A DNA stretch of 37,540 nucleotides from Bacteroidota bacterium. Its GTDB lineage: Bacteria; Bacteroidota; Bacteroidia; JABDFU01. The notes below the pieces were generated by a model. The model ran no database searches. It saw nothing but the letters and a program-made list of their open reading frames with translations, and had not been told where the DNA came from. Below are positions 36,153 to 37,540 of the stretch, piece after piece. The stretch's first letter is position 1. Each line of letters begins with the position of its first letter. The position numbers were made by a program, and so were the translations under genes. The stretch is taken from NCBI GenBank assembly GCA_013286385.1, contig JABDFU010000017.1, forward strand, positions 988 through 38,527, read 5' to 3'.

Positions 36153-36180
36153 AATTTGTGTCCACAAATGTGTCCACAAA
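36153..36180. repeat. 28-bp repeat, left copy (two 12-bp units)
   Basis: Identical to 37491-37518. It contains TGTGTCCACAAA twice in tandem (36157-36168, 36169-36180) and the near-palindrome TTTGTG-TC-CACAAA (36155-36168). With the right copy it brackets the fic gene. Confidence 0.97.
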
Positions 36181-36209
36181 ATGGAGGGTTTTGCCCACAT
36201 TTCTGGTGT

Positions 36210-36300
36210 GCGGAGAATACAAGTTTATTTACCGCAAAAATTGCGGATAATAATTTGTTTCTGAGGAGAATAAGCGTTACTTTTACCGCTAAATATGCGG
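36210..36300 (+). promoter_or_regulatory. Two-unit palindromic leader of fic, probable operator
   Basis: Two units about 54 bases apart each carry GnGGAGAATA followed, after 12-13 bases, by a 15-base palindrome: CCGCAAAAATTGCGG (36232-36246) and CCGCTAAATATGCGG (36286-36300). The second palindrome ends three bases before the fic ATG at 36304, so a protein or RNA structure there could block translation or transcription. Confidence 0.6.
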
Positions 36301-36303
36301 AGA

Positions 36304-37422
36304 ATGGCAACCTATATCCATGAACTTGAAGGATTCCCAGATTTTGTCTGGGATGATGCTGAACTACAATTCACGCTCGGCAGGGTCAGGAACTTACAGG
36401 GAAGACTTCTTGGTCAAATGGGTGCTCTTGGCTTTGCATTGAAAGAAGAAGCGGTCTTGGAAACACTAACCCTGGATGTTCTCAAATCTACCGAGATTGA
36501 AGGGGAAATTCTGAATCCTGAACAGGTGCGTTCCTCCATAGCAAGGCGTTTGGGAATGGACATTTCTGGTCTTGTGCCTTCTGACAGCCATGTAGATGGT
36601 GTGGTTGAAATGATGTTAGATGCCACACAGCACAATCAAAAAGCTTTGACAGCAAGAAGATTATTCAACTGGCACTCCGCTTTATTTCCGACAGGCAGAA
36701 GTGGAATGTATAAAATTGTTGTGGGCAACTGGCGTAAAGAAGGAACTGACCCTATGCAGGTCGTATCTGGGGCAATGGGAAAAGAAAAAGTACATTACCA
36801 GGCACCAGAGGCAATAAAAGTAGGGAATGAGATGAGTAAGTTCCTCGTCTGGTTTAATGGCGAGCAAAAAATTGACCCCGTTATAAAGGCGGGGATAGCT
36901 CACCTCTGGTTTCTCACTATCCATCCCTTTGATGACGGAAACGGAAGAATTGCCCGTGCAATTGCCGATATGCAACTCGCCCGTGCTGACGGAAGTGCCC
37001 AACGATTTTACAGCATGTCTGTCCAAATCAGGAAGGAGCGTAAGGAATATTACGAGATATCGGAAAAGACACAGAAAGGAACATTGGATATTACTCATTG
37101 GCTAAAATGGTTTTTAGATTGCTTGCACCTTGCCCTGAACGCTACTGAAAAAACATTGGAAGCCGTATTGACAAAAGCTCGGTTTTGGGAGAAGCATTCA
37201 ACCACCATTCTAAATGCCAGGCAGAGAACGATGATTAATAAGCTGTTTGATGGATTTGACGGCAAGCTGACTTCCTCAAAATGGGCGAAAATCAATAAAT
37301 GCTCGGCTGATACGGCTCTTCGGGATATTCAGGATTTAATCGGTAAAGAAATCCTCTGCAAAGAACAGGCAGGGGGTAGGAGTACAAATTATGAATTGCT
37401 TGCCACTGCGAAACGGACGTAG
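36304..37422 (+). CDS. fic: Fic-domain protein (class II AMP transferase-like) with C-terminal winged helix
   Basis: A 372-residue Fic protein. The N-terminal MATYIHELEGFPDFVWD is typical of the DUF4172-type family. The inhibitory helix motif S62-x3-E66-G67 (KSTEIEGE) is upstream of the catalytic domain, making it class II, self-inhibited by E66. The active site H207-PFDDGNGRIAR is complete (HxFx[D/E]GNGRxxR), so AMP transfer to a target hydroxyl is expected. The C-terminal part (LTSSKWAKINKCSADTALRD) looks like a winged helix-turn-helix. The ATG at 36304 was chosen over 36295, which lies inside the palindrome. It is flanked by identical 28-bp repeats and no antitoxin gene is adjacent. Confidence 0.93.
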   Translation: MATYIHELEGFPDFVWDDAELQFTLGRVRNLQGRLLGQMGALGFALKEEAVLETLTLDVLKSTEIEGEILNPEQVRSSIARRLGMDISGLVPSDSHVDGVVEMMLDATQHNQKALTARRLFNWHSALFPTGRSGMYKIVVGNWRKEGTDPMQVVSGAMGKEKVHYQAPEAIKVGNEMSKFLVWFNGEQKIDPVIKAGIAHLWFLTIHPFDDGNGRIARAIADMQLARADGSAQRFYSMSVQIRKERKEYYEISEKTQKGTLDITHWLKWFLDCLHLALNATEKTLEAVLTKARFWEKHSTTILNARQRTMINKLFDGFDGKLTSSKWAKINKCSADTALRDIQDLIGKEILCKEQAGGRSTNYELLATAKRT

Positions 37423-37464
37423 CGATACCTTTCTGGATATTCAACATCGGATGCAAAAAAGCCG

Positions 37465-37472
37465 TACATTTG
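37465..37472 (+). promoter_or_regulatory. -7 promoter element before the window end
   Basis: TACATTTG fits the TAnnTTTG consensus exactly. Transcription from it would run through the right 28-bp repeat into whatever lies beyond 37540. The -33 region is not convincing. Confidence 0.35.
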
Positions 37473-37490
37473 CCGTTCAATAAAAAAGAA

Positions 37491-37518
37491 AATTTGTGTC
37501 CACAAATGTGTCCACAAA
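37491..37518. repeat. 28-bp repeat, right copy
   Basis: Identical over 28 bases to 36153-36180, in the same direction, 1338 bases away. In one frame both copies read NLCPQMCPQ and remain open; on the right this frame continues to the window end (TTLGVLK), so it might be the beginning of the next gene. Confidence 0.97.
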
Positions 37519-37540
37519 CCACTTTAGGAGTTCTTAAATA

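Noticed and set aside
36153-36180. A CRISPR-like array at the 12-bp tandem units flanking fic.
   Set aside because: There are only two units with no spacer between them and no cas genes; the structure is a bounded direct repeat, not an array.
34413-37540. An insertion sequence or prophage as the source of the accessory block.
   Set aside because: No transposase, integrase or phage structural gene and no terminal inverted repeats are seen within the window.

Overview
The window looks like a chromosomal segment of a member of the Bacteroidota. The evidence is a SusC-like TonB-dependent receptor next to a PorV/PorQ-family protein and a very large exported protein with a C-terminal sorting-like domain, a LytS-type kinase carrying 14 'two-component' propeller repeats with a LytTR partner, a PcrB-type prenylglyceryl-phosphate synthase, DUF3127 and DUF2007 proteins, and promoters of the TTTG-N19-21-TAnnTTTG class. 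No rRNA, tRNA, CRISPR array or recognisable transposase was seen.

Layout. Positions 1-6110 hold a TPP-riboswitch-controlled thiamine operon on the plus strand, thiS-thiC-thiD-thiE-thiG-thiH-thiF, with overlapping or closely spaced genes. Converging on it, on the minus strand (6051-8781), are a Sfp-type phosphopantetheinyl transferase, a PcrB-like enzyme and two tandem ThiE/TenI-fold paralogues. Positions 8796-10189 hold ahcY with a good promoter. From 10211 to 14978 come a Rieske-like lipoprotein, a small basic exported protein, and a propeller sensor kinase with its LytTR response regulator; both small tandem duplications here fall on start codons. Positions 15001-15138 are a dead 3' end of a paralogue of the exported 1373-residue protein. 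Positions 15375-24413 hold the outer-membrane trio (TonB receptor, 1373-residue exported protein, PorV/PorQ-like protein). Positions 24458-27254 hold greA, a HIT protein, a lipoprotein redoxin and a lipoprotein in which a c-type haem motif is fused to a peptidylglycine-monooxygenase-like copper enzyme. ruvC follows on the minus strand, then a family 2 glycosyltransferase and an OppC-type permease on the plus strand. Positions 30411-34412 are a minus-strand run of small housekeeping or unknown genes (DUF3127 protein, flavin reductase, TPR protein, Lys-rich protein, DUF1801, DUF2007, lipoprotein).

Positions 34413-37540 look like an accessory block: decayed reading frames, an acetyltransferase, a frameshifted small gene, and a class II Fic AMP-transferase-like gene. 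The fic gene has a two-unit palindromic leader, a third decayed copy of that leader lies 1.8 kb upstream, and an identical 28-bp repeat bounds the gene on both sides.

The signals I rate highest are the fic cassette (palindrome array plus flanking 28-bp repeats), the haem-copper monooxygenase/redoxin pair, the relic of the exported-protein paralogue, and the paired tandem duplications across two neighbouring start codons. All functions are read from sequence motifs by eye; no database search was run.
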